A DNA stretch of 64,000 nt, taken from the NCBI RefSeq assembly GCF_014204945.1, contig NZ_JACHMN010000003.1, forward strand, positions 186,001-250,000, written 5' to 3'. The first letter of the stretch is position 1, and every line of letters begins with the position of its first letter. Shown here piece after piece: positions 7,920-17,645 of this stretch. The translations under genes and the position numbers were made by a program. The notes beneath the pieces are model-generated. The model was given only the letters and a program-made list of their open reading frames with translations. It was not told the origin of the DNA and did no database searches. Origin of the DNA: Allocatelliglobosispora scoriae (GTDB taxonomy: Bacteria > Actinomycetota > Actinomycetes > Mycobacteriales > Micromonosporaceae).

Positions 7920-9122
7920 GCCAGCTCTACCCCCTCGGGCTGCGCCTCGCCGGGCTGCGGGTCGTCGTCGTCGGTGGCGGCGCCATCGCCACGCGTCGGG
8001 TGCCGTCGCTGCTCGCCTCGGAGGCCGTCGTCGTCCTCGTCTCGCCGGAGATCACCCCGGCGCTGCAGGGGCTCGTCGAGGCCGGGCGGCTGGAGTGGAT
8101 CCAGCGGCGATTCGAGCCCGCCGACCTCGACGGTGCCTGGCTCGTGCAGGTCGCCGTCGACGACTCGACCGCCGCGCAGCAGGTCAGCGCGGCGGCGGCG
8201 GAGCGGCGCGTCTTCTGCGTACGCGCCGATGATCGGGACGCGGCGACGGCCTGGACGCCGGCGGTGACCCGGCAGGGCGCGGTGACCGTGGCCGTTCTCG
8301 GCGGTGGCTCGCCGCGCCTGTCGATGGCGGTGCGGGACCGGATCGCCGAGCTGCTCGCGGGCTCCGCCGCCCCGGCCGACCTCGCCGAGCTGCGCGGCAC
8401 GGTCGCCCTGGTCGGCGGCGGTCCCGGCGATCCGGCGCTGATCACGGTCAAGGGGCGGCTGCTCGTCAACGCCGCCGATGTCGTCGTCGCCGACAGGCTC
8501 GCGCCGGGGCTGCTCCTCGACGAGCTCGCGCCGACGGTCGAGGTGATCGACGTGGCGAAGCTGCCCTACGGACCGGCGGCGCTGCAGGAGCACATCAACG
8601 AGATCCTGATCGACCGGGGCCCGGGCGGGCAAGTTCGTCGTGCGGCTCAAGGGCGGTGACTCGTTCGTCTTCGGCCGGGGCGGCGAGGAGCTGATCGCCT
8701 GTGCCGACGCGGGCGTACCGGTGACGATCGTGCCGGGGGTGACCAGCGCGATCTCGGTGCCCGCGATGGCCGGGATCCCGGTCACGCACCGGGGGGTCGC
8801 CCACGACTTCACCGTCCTGACCGGGCACCTCGCCCCGTCGAACCCGGGCTCGCTCATCGACTGGCCGTCGCTGGGCGGTTCGCGCGGCACGATCGTGGTG
8901 CTGATGGGGCTGCGGCACCTCGCCGAGATCGCGCAGACCCTGATCACGCACGGCCGCGATCCCGGGACACCGGCCGCCGTGGTCCAGGAGGGCACCACCT
9001 CCACCCAGCGGCAGGTACGCGCACCGCTGGCCGGAATAGCCGAGGCGGCCGAGGCGGCGGGTCTGCGTACCCCCGTGATCACGGTGATCGGCGACGTGGT
9101 CGGCGCCCTGCCTCAAGCCTGA
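7916..9122 (+). pseudogene. cobA: Siroheme synthase/uroporphyrinogen-III C-methyltransferase fusion, frameshifted
   Basis: The N-terminal part is a CysG_N-type precorrin-2 dehydrogenase domain (VVVVGGGAIATRRVPSLL). The second part is an SAM-dependent uroporphyrinogen-III methyltransferase (VALVGGGPGDPALITVKG, then RLKGGDSFVFGRGGEEL, ending VIGDVVGALPQA). Together they would make precorrin-2 for B12 and siroheme. The frame is broken at the GGGG run 8616-8619. As written, frame 1 ends at 8659 (247 residues) and the rest is in another frame from about 8620 to 9122. Removing one G restores the expected DRARAGKFVVRLKGG. Everything else looks intact, so a base-call error is as likely as true inactivation. 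The TGA at 9120-9122 is the first triplet of a 72-bp palindrome. Confidence 0.85.
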
Positions 9123-9191
9123 GTCACGTTTTGCAGCAAAGCGTGGTCTAGATCGCGATCTAGACCACGCTTTGCTGCAAAACGTGACTCA
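9120..9191. repeat. 72-bp perfect palindrome containing both flanking stop codons
   Basis: Perfect inverted repeat with 36-base arms and no loop, centred on GATCGCGATC. The left arm starts TGAGTCACGTTTTGCAGC. The first three bases are the TGA of cobA, and the last three, read on the minus strand, are the TGA of the trehalase fusion gene. Two convergent genes therefore end exactly at its two edges. It would form a very long RNA hairpin from either side, so a bidirectional terminator is likely. It has no other copy in this window. Confidence 0.85.
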
Positions 9192-11747
9192 GTCGGCGTC
9201 GTCGAGCAGGATGGCGCAGCGGATCAGGCCCAGGTGGCTGTAGGCCTGCGGGTGATTGCCGAGGCCCCGCTCACCGTCGGGGTCGTACTGCTCGGGGAGC
9301 AGCCCCGTCGGACCGGCCGTGTCGATCATCTGGGCGAAGAGCTCCTCGGCATCGGCCCGCCGACCCGTACGCAGGTAGGCCTCGATCAGCCACGCCGTGC
9401 AGATGTGGAAGCCGCCCTCCCGTCCGGGCATGCCGTCGTCCCAGCGGTAGCGGTAGACGACGGGACCGCTGCGCAGCTCCGCCTCGATCGCGAGCACCGT
9501 CGAGAGGAAGCGCGGGTGGTCGTCCGGGAGCAGCCCGGACAGGCCGATCCAGAGCGACGACGCGTCCATCTCCGGGTGGCCGTAAGCGACGCTGTAGGCG
9601 CCCGCCTCGGGGTGCCAGCCGAGTTCGAGGACGTTCTCGGCGATGCGGTCGGCGAGCTCGGCCCACTCGCTCCACTCGGCCCGGTCCTTGCCGTGCTGCT
9701 GGGCGACCTTGACCGCGCGGTCCACGGTCATCCAGCACATCACCTTGGAGTAGACGTGGTGGCGAGGTGCCAGCCGCGCCTCCCAGAGCCCGTGGTCGGG
9801 CTCGTGCCAGCGCCGCTCGACCGCCTGGACCATGGCGGTGAGCACCCGCCACTCCTCGTCGAAGATCTTGCCGCGCTTGTCGACCACGGCCCAGAGCAGG
9901 TCCGCGACCGGCCCGAAGACGTCGAGCTGGAGCTGCGAGTCAGCGGCGTTGCCCACCCGGACCGGCCGGGATCCGGCATAGCCGGGCAGCGCGTCGATCA
10001 CCGCCTCGGCGCCGAGCAGCAGCCCGTCGATGGAGTAGAGCGGGTGCAGGCGTTCGGGGTGGCCGCCGGTGCGCTCGACACAGCCGTCGACCCAGCGCAG
10101 CAGGGCCTCCGCCTCGCTCAGCGACCCCAGGTCGACGAGCGCTCGGGCGGTCATGGAGGCGTCGCGCAGCCAGCAGTACCGGTAGTCCCAGTTGCGGATC
10201 CCGCCGAGCTCCTCCGGGAGCGACGTGGTCGCCGCCGCGAGGATGCCGCCGGTGGGCTGGTGGCACAGCCCCCGCAGGGTGAGCGCGCTGCGCAGCACCT
10301 CCTCCCGGTGCCGGGTCGGCAGCGTGAGCGACGACGCCCAGTCCCGCCACGGCCGCTCGACCTGCTCCAACCGCTCGCCGGTGGAGAGCGGGTGCGGCCC
10401 GAGCTCATCGGTGTCGAAGCGCAGCTCCAGCAGGACCTCGCCGCCCATCTCCCGCAGGTCGAACCGGGCCCGGGCGGTCTCGTTCTCGTGGTCGGGAAGG
10501 ATCTCCCACTCGACCCCGGGGGAGTAGAGCGAGGTCGGCTCGTTGGAGCCGAGCAGGCGCAGCCCGTCGCCGAGCGGCTGCAGGCTGACCGCCACGGCAC
10601 CGAAACCGGGCCGCGGGGCGAAGGTGACGACGACGGGAACGTTTCCGGTGATCCGGCGCAACAGGCTGTTGCCGTCGAGCCAGTCCGTCACCGTCAATCC
10701 CGACCAACGGGTCTCCACGGTCATGGTGCGGGGCCGGTAGCGCTGGCCCAGCGGCAGGCCGCCGCGCTCGGGCGAGATGGAGAAGTGCCCGGCCGGCGAG
10801 CCGCCGAGCAGGTCGGCGAAGATCGCCGCCGAGTCCGGCCGCGGGTGGCAGAGCCAGGTCAACCGGGCATCGGGGGTAAGCAGGGCGACGGTGCTCCCGT
10901 CGGCGAGCATCGAGTGGCGCTCGATCGGCACCGCCCGCTCGCCGAAGAGCCAGTTGCGCCGGGTCTGCAGCAGCAGGCCGAGGCAGCGCACCGCCTCCTC
11001 CGGATCGGCGACCCGGAAGGGTGCGGCGGTGTCGCCCTCGCCGATCTTGACGCCGAGGTCGGGGCCGTGCAGCTTGAGGAAGACCGTCTCGTCGGTGGAG
11101 TCGTCGCCGAGGAAGAGGACGGCGCTCGCTGAGAGCTGCGTACGCAGCATGTCGACGGCGGCGCTCTTCTCGCTGGAGAGCACCGAGAGCTCGGTGACCT
11201 CCTTGCCGTGTGCGACGTGCACCCCGGGCCAGGTGGCGGGGCCGTCGAGGATCTCGTCGAGGGCACGGCGCGCGATCACGGGGTCGATGCCCCGGGTGTG
11301 CACGGTGACGCTGCCGGGCTTCGGCTCCAGCCGGATGCCGGGGTGGCGTGAGATGACCTCGGTCAGCGCCACCCCCAGTCGCGTACGCAGATCGACGAGC
11401 TCCGGGTCGAGCCGTTGGACGAAGCCGACGTCGAACTCGGAGCCGTGCGACCCGATCAGGTGCACCTCGCTGGGCAGGCGCGACAGGGCGGCGAGGTCCC
11501 GTAGGGCTCGGCCGGAGACGACGGCGACGGAGGTCTGCGGGAGGGCGGCGAGCGATCTGATCGCTGCGATCGCCTCCGGCAGGGGTACCGCGGCCGTGAA
11601 GTCCTCCACCAGCGGTGCGAGCGCGCCGTCATAGCCGCAGGCGATGAGGAGCTGCGGTACGCGGGCGATGCGGTTGAGTGCCGCTCGCAGTCCGTGGTCG
11701 AAGCCGTCTGGTGTGAGTTCGGCGGTGGTGCTCGTGGCGATATTCAT
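9189..11747 (-). CDS. Trehalose-phosphatase-like domain fused to GH15 glycosidase
   Basis: An 852-residue fusion. Residues 1 to about 260 follow the OtsB HAD phosphatase: motif II VAVVSGRA, the lysine region SSEKSAAVDML, and motif IV FLGDDSTDE. Motif I, normally DxDGT, reads GYDGA at residues 38-42, so the nucleophilic Asp seems to be Gly. The rest is a GH15 glycosidase with NWDYRYCWLRDAS and a late GGFHICTAWLIEAYLR-GLLPEQYDP block, as in actinobacterial GH15 trehalases. The likely overall role is trehalose or trehalose-phosphate turnover next to otsA. The start is ATG 11747; a longer frame upstream looks spurious. The stop codon lies in the 72-bp palindrome. Confidence 0.85.
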   Translation of the reverse strand: MNIATSTTAELTPDGFDHGLRAALNRIARVPQLLIACGYDGALAPLVEDFTAAVPLPEAIAAIRSLAALPQTSVAVVSGRALRDLAALSRLPSEVHLIGSHGSEFDVGFVQRLDPELVDLRTRLGVALTEVISRHPGIRLEPKPGSVTVHTRGIDPVIARRALDEILDGPATWPGVHVAHGKEVTELSVLSSEKSAAVDMLRTQLSASAVLFLGDDSTDETVFLKLHGPDLGVKIGEGDTAAPFRVADPEEAVRCLGLLLQTRRNWLFGERAVPIERHSMLADGSTVALLTPDARLTWLCHPRPDSAAIFADLLGGSPAGHFSISPERGGLPLGQRYRPRTMTVETRWSGLTVTDWLDGNSLLRRITGNVPVVVTFAPRPGFGAVAVSLQPLGDGLRLLGSNEPTSLYSPGVEWEILPDHENETARARFDLREMGGEVLLELRFDTDELGPHPLSTGERLEQVERPWRDWASSLTLPTRHREEVLRSALTLRGLCHQPTGGILAAATTSLPEELGGIRNWDYRYCWLRDASMTARALVDLGSLSEAEALLRWVDGCVERTGGHPERLHPLYSIDGLLLGAEAVIDALPGYAGSRPVRVGNAADSQLQLDVFGPVADLLWAVVDKRGKIFDEEWRVLTAMVQAVERRWHEPDHGLWEARLAPRHHVYSKVMCWMTVDRAVKVAQQHGKDRAEWSEWAELADRIAENVLELGWHPEAGAYSVAYGHPEMDASSLWIGLSGLLPDDHPRFLSTVLAIEAELRSGPVVYRYRWDDGMPGREGGFHICTAWLIEAYLRTGRRADAEELFAQMIDTAGPTGLLPEQYDPDGERGLGNHPQAYSHLGLIRCAILLDDAD

Positions 11748-11981
11748 CTCTGCGGACCCAGGTTGAGAAGGAACGAACGCGCCGCTCGGGTCACGTCGTC
11801 GCAGCGGAGGTGGCGATTCGTGGTCCCGGCCCGTTGCGGGGCCGGTGCCGGGTCGATATGCATGGTTCAGCCTAAGGCGTTTCACCGGACAAACCTCGCC
11901 AGACGCATTCCCTTCTCCGCGTGGATGTCGCCTGGTTCTGTCGGACAGCCGGAGCGCGTCGACCCTTATCCGCGGAGGCGA

Positions 11982-13394
11982 CTAATCGTCGCTGGGTTGG
12001 CCCACGCTCTTCAGGTCGTCGAGGAACGAGTGCGACCAGTAGGCGACATCGTGCTTGCGGATCTGGCGCTGCATCGCCGCCATCCGCCGGCGCCCCTCCT
12101 CCGGGTCCATGTTGGTGGCCCGGATGATCGCGTCCTTGAGCGCGTCGAGGTCGTGCGGGTTGCAGAGCAGTGCCTGGCGCAGCTCGTTGGCGGCTCCGGC
12201 GAACTCGCTCAGCACCAGCGCGCCGCCGGTGTCCGCGCGGGAGGCGACATACTCCTTCGCCACCAGGTTCATCCCGTCGCGCAGCGGGGTCACGATCATG
12301 ACGTCGGCCGCGCGGTAGAGGGCGGCCAGTTCCCGTCGGCTGTACGACTGGTGCAGGTAGTGCACCGCCGACACCCCGACCCGCCCGAACTCGCCGTTGA
12401 TCCGGCCGACCTCGCGCTCCACGCGTACCCGCAGCGTCTGGTAATGGCCGACGCGCTCCCGGCTGGGCGTCGCGACCTGGACCATCACGGTCTCCGGCAC
12501 GGACAGGCGCTCCTCGGAGAGCAGCTCCCGATAGGCCTTCAGGCGCCGCTCGATGCCCTTGGTGTAGTCGAGCCGGTCGACGCCCAGGATGATCGTCTTG
12601 GGGTTGCCCAGCTCGGCGCGGATCTCCTCGGCCCGGGCGCGGATCTCCGGCTCGTTGCTGAGGTCCTCGATCTCCTTGGTGTCGATCGAGATCGGGTAGG
12701 CGGCGGCCTTGATCTGCCGGCCCTCGTACTCGATGACGTTGCCGGAGTATGCGCAGCCCAGCACGTGGTGGGCGAGGCGGACGAAATTCTGCGCGCCCAT
12801 CTTCTGCTGGAAGCCGATGAGGTCGGCGCCGAGGAGGCCGCGCACGATCTCGGCCCGCTGCGGGAGCTGCATGAAGAGCTCGATCGGCGGGAACGGGATG
12901 TGCAGGAAGAAGCCGATCTTCAGGTCGGGCCGGCGGTCCCGGAGCATCGCGGGCACGAGCTGGAGCTGGTAGTCCTGCACCCAGACCGTGGCGTCGGGCG
13001 CGGCGACCTTGGCCGCTGCCTCGGCGAAGCGTTCGTTGACCTCGCGATAGGACTGCGCCCACCGGCGGCTGAAGTAGGGCGGCTCCACGGCGTCGTGGTA
13101 GAGCGGCCACAGGGTGGCGTTGGACATGCCCTCGTAGTAGCGCTCGAGGTCGTCCTCGCTGAGGGCCACCGGGTGCAGGCTGATGCCGTCGGACCGGAAG
13201 GGGACGGGAGCGGGACCGGCCGCGCCCGACCAGCCGACCCAGGTGCCCTCGTGCTCGACGAGCACGGGGTCAAGGGCGGTGACCAGCCCGCCGGGGCTAC
13301 GAGCCCAGCGTTGACCATCTACGCGATCCGCTTCGGGTATCTCATCCACGGGAAGGCGATTTGCGATGATTACAAACGAAGATCTTCCGGTCAT
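11982..13394 (-). CDS. otsA: Alpha,alpha-trehalose-phosphate synthase (UDP/GDP-glucose)
   Basis: GT20 glycosyltransferase of 470 residues that joins glucose from a nucleotide sugar to glucose 6-phosphate. It shows the family N-terminus [25 protein letters not shown], the acceptor-side motif [20 protein letters not shown], the donor-site [17 protein letters not shown], and the late [16 protein letters not shown]. Full length for the family. It is on the same strand as the phosphatase-like/GH15 gene, with a 234-base spacer (11748-11981) in which I see no other feature. The start is the ATG at 13394. Trehalose made here would serve as osmolyte and as a precursor of cell-envelope glycolipids. Confidence 0.95.
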   Translation of the reverse strand: MTGRSSFVIIANRLPVDEIPEADRVDGQRWARSPGGLVTALDPVLVEHEGTWVGWSGAAGPAPVPFRSDGISLHPVALSEDDLERYYEGMSNATLWPLYHDAVEPPYFSRRWAQSYREVNERFAEAAAKVAAPDATVWVQDYQLQLVPAMLRDRRPDLKIGFFLHIPFPPIELFMQLPQRAEIVRGLLGADLIGFQQKMGAQNFVRLAHHVLGCAYSGNVIEYEGRQIKAAAYPISIDTKEIEDLSNEPEIRARAEEIRAELGNPKTIILGVDRLDYTKGIERRLKAYRELLSEERLSVPETVMVQVATPSRERVGHYQTLRVRVEREVGRINGEFGRVGVSAVHYLHQSYSRRELAALYRAADVMIVTPLRDGMNLVAKEYVASRADTGGALVLSEFAGAANELRQALLCNPHDLDALKDAIIRATNMDPEEGRRRMAAMQRQIRKHDVAYWSHSFLDDLKSVGQPSDD

Positions 13395-13511
13395 GATGAC
13401 TACATACCCACCATGACCCGAGTATTACCGAGTTTTCGGCACCGTGTCGGAAGATCACATTTCTCATCACGCCCAGCCCGGCCGCGTGGACGGCGGCCGG
13501 GGAGCGTGCCG

Positions 13512-15281
13512 TCAGGCGGCCGTCTCGCGCCAGCGGTTGGTGATCGGCAGCCGCCGGTCGCGCCCGAACGCCTTGAAGCTGATCTTGGTGCCGGGTGCGG
13601 ACTGGCGGCGCTTGTACTCCGCGAGGTCGACCATCCGCATCACCCGGTCGACGAGCGCGGGGTCGTGACCTGCGGCGATGAGGTCGTCGCGACCGCGGTC
13701 GCCCTCGACGTAGCCCAGCAGGATGTCGTCGAGCACCGCGTAATCGGGCAGCGAGTCGGTGTCGAGCTGGCCGGGGCGAAGCTCCGCGCTCGGCGGCTTG
13801 GCGATCGAGTTCTCCGGGATCGGCGGCACCTGGTCGCGCGCCGCGGCGTCGTCGTTGCGCCACCGGGCCAGCTCCCAGACGAGCGATTTTGGCACGTCCT
13901 TGAGCGGGTTGAAGCCGCCCACCGAGTCGCCGTAGAGCGTGGAGTAGCCCACCGCGAGCTCGCTCTTGTTACCGGTGGTGAGAACGAGGTGCCCCTCCTG
14001 GTTGGAGAGGGCCATCAGGATCACTCCGCGCACCCTCGCCTGAAGGTTCTCGATCGCGAGCCCGGCGAGGTTCATGTTGGCGAGGAAGGCGTCGACCATC
14101 GTCGCGATCGGTTCGGTGCGGAAGTCCAGCCCCGAGCGCTTCGCGAGGTCCGCCGCGTCGTCGCGGGAGTGACCCGAGGAGAACTCGCTCGGCATCGAGA
14201 CCCCGACGACCCGCTGGCCGCCGAGCGCGTCGACCGCGATGGCGGCGACGACCGCCGAGTCGATGCCGCCGGACAGGCCCAGCACCACCGACTTGAACCG
14301 GTTTTTCTCCACGTAGTCGCGCAGGCCCAGCACGAGGGCTCCCCAGACCTCGGCGAGGTCGCTGAGCCGCTCGGCGACGCCGCCGACCTGCGGCGCACCC
14401 GCGGGCGTCTGCCAGGCGGTCGGCACCTCGACCCGGCGGACTGCCATCTCGCCCAGGCCGCCCGTGGGCGCGTCGGCGACGGCGACCGGGAGGGTCACGT
14501 CGTGGATGAGCAGCGCCTCGGTGAACTGCTGCGCGCGGGCGAGCAGCTCGCCGGAGGGCGCCACGATCATCGAGTCGCCGTCGAAGGTGAGCTCGTCCTG
14601 GCCGCCGACCATGTTGACGTAGGCGACCGTCGCGTGCGCCTCGGCCGCCCGCCGGGCAACGAGGGAGAGCCGGGCGTCGTCCTTGTCGCGCTCGTAGGGC
14701 GAGCCGTTGATGTTGAGCACGAGACCGACCCGCGCGGCTGCCGCGACGGCGAAGGGCCCGCCCGGCTGCCAGATGTCCTCGCAGATGGTGAGCGCCACGT
14801 CGACCTGCTCGTCGCCGATGCCGAGCCTTACGACGGTCAGCGTGTCGCCGGGCACGAAGTAGCGGTCCTCGTCGAAGACGCCGTAGTTGGGCAGGTGGTG
14901 CTTGAAGTAGGTGGCGGCAACACCGCCCCGGTGCAGCACCGCCTGCGCGTTGCGCGGCCCGCGCCGGACCGTCGTGTCGTCGCCGAGCCGGGCCGGGCCG
15001 TCGGCGTCGAGGTAGCCCACGACCACCGCGAGCTCACCGAAGCCGCCTGCGTCGAGGTCGGCGGCGAGCTTCGCCAGGGCGCGCTGGGACGAGGTGACGA
15101 AGGCATCCCGGAAAGTGAGGTCTTCGACCGGATATCCGGTCAGCACCATCTCGGGGAAGACGACGAGGTGCGCGCCGGATCGCGCGGCTGCTGCGGTGCG
15201 TTCGCGGATCAGGGCGGCGTTGCCACTGAGATCACCGACGACTGGGTTGACCTGTGCGAGGGCTATGCGCAAAGTCGGCAT
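13512..15281 (-). CDS. nadE: Glutamine-dependent NAD(+) synthetase
   Basis: A two-domain NadE of 589 residues. The N-terminal nitrilase-like amidase has the Glu-Lys-Cys triad at about E44 (VVFPEMVLTGY), K127 (YFKHHLPNYG) and C167 (LTICEDIW). It feeds ammonia to the C-terminal synthetase, whose ATP pyrophosphatase loop is LGLSGGIDSAVVAAI. Later motifs TTGNKSELAVGYSTLYGD and the end region YKRRQSAPGTKISFKAFGRD are typical. It amidates nicotinate adenine dinucleotide, the last step of NAD synthesis. It is read toward otsA; the 117-base spacer shows no strong terminator. The next gene upstream lies 7 bases away on the same strand. Confidence 0.95.
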   Translation of the reverse strand: MPTLRIALAQVNPVVGDLSGNAALIRERTAAAARSGAHLVVFPEMVLTGYPVEDLTFRDAFVTSSQRALAKLAADLDAGGFGELAVVVGYLDADGPARLGDDTTVRRGPRNAQAVLHRGGVAATYFKHHLPNYGVFDEDRYFVPGDTLTVVRLGIGDEQVDVALTICEDIWQPGGPFAVAAAARVGLVLNINGSPYERDKDDARLSLVARRAAEAHATVAYVNMVGGQDELTFDGDSMIVAPSGELLARAQQFTEALLIHDVTLPVAVADAPTGGLGEMAVRRVEVPTAWQTPAGAPQVGGVAERLSDLAEVWGALVLGLRDYVEKNRFKSVVLGLSGGIDSAVVAAIAVDALGGQRVVGVSMPSEFSSGHSRDDAADLAKRSGLDFRTEPIATMVDAFLANMNLAGLAIENLQARVRGVILMALSNQEGHLVLTTGNKSELAVGYSTLYGDSVGGFNPLKDVPKSLVWELARWRNDDAAARDQVPPIPENSIAKPPSAELRPGQLDTDSLPDYAVLDDILLGYVEGDRGRDDLIAAGHDPALVDRVMRMVDLAEYKRRQSAPGTKISFKAFGRDRRLPITNRWRETAA

Positions 15282-15288
15282 GTCAACA

Positions 15289-16044
15289 TCATGCCCCGCC
15301 AGGGCTGGTTTTGGCTTCCGGCTGCAGGGGCAGGATCTTCGACAGGGTCTGGTCGAGCAGCTCCGCCACCTGCTGGTCGAGCTGCTGCTCGGCGCTGGTC
15401 GGGCCCAGCCTGCGCAGCACGGAGATGGCCGAGCCGACCCGCCCGACGGCGAGGTAGCCGGTCTTGGTGGAGGTGGCGGAACTCACGGTCAGCCGCACGG
15501 TGTAGGAGCGCCCCAGCAGCGGCAGGCCGGGCTTGCCGGCGTCGAGCCGGACCCGGACCCGGGCGCCGTCCACGACCGTGGTGAAGTCCCGGCAGGCCTT
15601 GGTGGTGGCGAGCAGCGAGTCGAAGGTCTTCGCCGCGTCACCGCTCGACAGCACCCGCAGGGCCTGGTCGAGGACGCTCTTGTCCGGCGCGATGTGCCTG
15701 GTCGAGGCGTCGCCGTCGGCGTTGCGGCCGCTCGCCGAGGCGAGGCTGATCAGTTCGGCCGGGTCGGCGACGAGCGCCCGGCAGCGGGAGTTGCTCGCCT
15801 CCGTGCGCGGTGCGGGCGAGGACGGCAGGGTCGCGCTGGGGGACAGGACCAACGGCAGGTCCGGCCCGGCCACCTGCGCGGTCTGCAGGTCCGCCTGGAT
15901 CGCCTCGCGGGGGCCGGGGTGCGGGTCCGACCGCGGGTGCGGCCGCAACCCGAGCACGCCCAGCAGGGTGAGTACGCCGACCGTCACGCACCCCAGCGCG
16001 GCACCCGTCACGATGGCCCTGCGCCGTGCTCGGTCGAGTCTCAT
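15289..16044 (-). CDS. Membrane-anchored extracytoplasmic protein of unknown function
   Basis: A 251-residue protein with a basic N-terminus and one membrane helix (about residues 10-32, AIVTGAALGCVTVGVLTLLG). A P/S-rich linker and an extracytoplasmic domain of about 170 residues follow. Two cysteines (in SRCRAL and TKACRDF) could form a disulphide. The layout resembles actinobacterial sensor-like domains, but I cannot assign a family with confidence. The gene ends 7 bases before nadE, so the two may be co-transcribed. The divergent glutamine synthetase gene begins 190 bases upstream. Confidence 0.6.
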   Translation of the reverse strand: MRLDRARRRAIVTGAALGCVTVGVLTLLGVLGLRPHPRSDPHPGPREAIQADLQTAQVAGPDLPLVLSPSATLPSSPAPRTEASNSRCRALVADPAELISLASASGRNADGDASTRHIAPDKSVLDQALRVLSSGDAAKTFDSLLATTKACRDFTTVVDGARVRVRLDAGKPGLPLLGRSYTVRLTVSSATSTKTGYLAVGRVGSAISVLRRLGPTSAEQQLDQQVAELLDQTLSKILPLQPEAKTSPGGA

Positions 16045-16234
16045 CGTGCCACCCCGGTATGCCTGCCAGCCCTGTGCTCCGCAGGCTCAACGGCCTGATG
16101 GGTCAGCGGTTGCGGCATGCGGGATGTGTAACCTCCGCGTAACGTGATCAGTGTTGACTGAGCGACCGGGCAGCCGAAGGCTGCGCGACCCGCCCCGCCC
16201 GGCGCTGGAAGCCATGCATGGAAGAGGTCTGGCT

Positions 16235-17587
16235 GTGGATCGTCAGCAGGAGTTCGTGCTCCGCACGCTCGAAGAGCGCGACATCCGTTTCGTCCGGCTG
16301 TGGTTCACCGACGTGCTCGGCACGCTGAAGTCCGTGAGCGTGGCCCCGGCCGAGCTGGAGGCCGCCTTCGAGGAGGGCATCGGCTTCGACGGCTCCGCGA
16401 TCGAGGGGTTCGCCCGGGTCTTCGAGTCGGACATGGTCGCGATGCCCGATCCGACCACCTTCCAGGTCTTCCCCTTCGAGGGCGGCGCCTCCGGCGAGAG
16501 CGCCCGGATGTTCTGCGACATCCTGCTGCCCGACGGCAACGCGAGCTGGGCCGATCCGCGCCATGTGCTGCGGCGCTCGCTCTCCAAGGCCGCCGAGAAG
16601 GGCTTCACCTTCTACACCCACCCGGAGATCGAGTTCTTCCTGCTGGAGGACGGACCCAACGACGGCAGCCCGCCCAAGCCGGTCGACTCGGGCGGCTACT
16701 TCGACCACACCACGCACGTCGTCGCGCGGGACTTCCGCCGCCAGGCCGTGCTCGCGCTGGAGCGGATCGGCATCTCGGTCGAGTTCAGCCACCACGAGGT
16801 CGCCCCCGGCCAGCAGGAGATCGACCTGCGCTACGCCGACGCGCTGACGACCGCCGACAACATCATGACCTTCCGGCACGTGATGAAGGAGGTGGCGCTC
16901 TCGCACGGCGTCCGGGCCACCTTCATGCCGAAGCCCTTCACCGACCAGCCCGGCAGTGGCATGCACACGCACCTCTCGCTCTTCGAGGGTGAGCGCAACG
17001 CCTTCCACGACCCGGCCGACCCGCACAAGCTCTCCGACGTGGCGAAGGCGTTCATCGCCGGCATCCTCACCCACGCCCGCGAGTTCACCGCCGTCACCAA
17101 CCAGTGGGTCAACTCCTACAAGCGGCTCTTCCCGCAGCAGCTCGCCGACCGGATCACCGAGTCGCCGGCCTACGTCTGCTGGGGGCACGTCAACCGGTCG
17201 GCGCTGGTGCGGGTGCCCGCCTATGGCAAGCCCAACTCGGCCCGGGTGGAGGTGCGCTCGATCGACAGCGCCACCAACCCCTACCTCGCCTACGCGGTGC
17301 TGCTCGGTGCCGGTCTGAAGGGCATCGAGGAGGGCTACGAGCTGCCGCCCGGCGCCGAGGACGACGTGTGGTCGCTCTCCAACGCCGAGCGCAAGGCGAT
17401 GGGCTACGAGGCGCTGCCGGAGAACCTCAGCGAGGCGATCGAGGTGATGGCGGGCTCCGAGCTCGTCGCGGAGGTGCTCGGCGAGCACGTCTTCGACTTC
17501 TTCCTGCGCAACAAGCGCGCCGAGTGGGAGGAGTACAGGCGCGAGGTGACGCCCTATGAGCGGCGGCGCTACCTCGGCGCGCTGTAG
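16235..17587 (+). CDS. glnA2: Glutamine synthetase, GlnA2-like
   Basis: A type I glutamine synthetase fold of 450 residues. The opening VDRQQEFVLRTLEERDIRF is very like M. tuberculosis GlnA2. Catalytic regions visible are GFDGSAIEGFARVFESDM, the metal/glutamate site YTHPEIEFFL, the ATP/ammonium region FMPKPFTDQPGSGMHTHLSL, and RVEVRSIDSATNPYLAYA. A Tyr in YEALPENLSE sits near where GlnA enzymes may be adenylylated; regulation here is unproven. GlnA2-type enzymes need not be the main glutamine synthetase, and some act on polyamines. The start is GTG 16235, seven bases after GAAGAGG; an ATG at 16214 is less well placed. A strong terminator follows. Confidence 0.9.
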   Translation: MDRQQEFVLRTLEERDIRFVRLWFTDVLGTLKSVSVAPAELEAAFEEGIGFDGSAIEGFARVFESDMVAMPDPTTFQVFPFEGGASGESARMFCDILLPDGNASWADPRHVLRRSLSKAAEKGFTFYTHPEIEFFLLEDGPNDGSPPKPVDSGGYFDHTTHVVARDFRRQAVLALERIGISVEFSHHEVAPGQQEIDLRYADALTTADNIMTFRHVMKEVALSHGVRATFMPKPFTDQPGSGMHTHLSLFEGERNAFHDPADPHKLSDVAKAFIAGILTHAREFTAVTNQWVNSYKRLFPQQLADRITESPAYVCWGHVNRSALVRVPAYGKPNSARVEVRSIDSATNPYLAYAVLLGAGLKGIEEGYELPPGAEDDVWSLSNAERKAMGYEALPENLSEAIEVMAGSELVAEVLGEHVFDFFLRNKRAEWEEYRREVTPYERRRYLGAL

Positions 17588-17600
17588 TTCCCGACGACTG

Positions 17601-17645
17601 AAAGCGCCTCCCGTTCACCTGCCTGGGTGAACGGGAGGCGCTTTT
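17601..17645 (+). terminator. Rho-independent terminator of glnA2
   Basis: A near-perfect 19-base stem (AAAGCGCCTCCCGTTCACC and its complement) with a short loop, followed by TTTTT. It starts 14 bases after the glnA2 stop. This is one of the few hairpins in the window with a real T-run. Confidence 0.92.

Noticed and set aside
11694-15584. A very long open frame (about 1300 codons) on the plus strand
   Set aside because: It runs antisense to the OtsB/GH15 fusion, otsA and nadE, has R/G/D-rich composition typical of high-GC shadow frames, and shows no domain.
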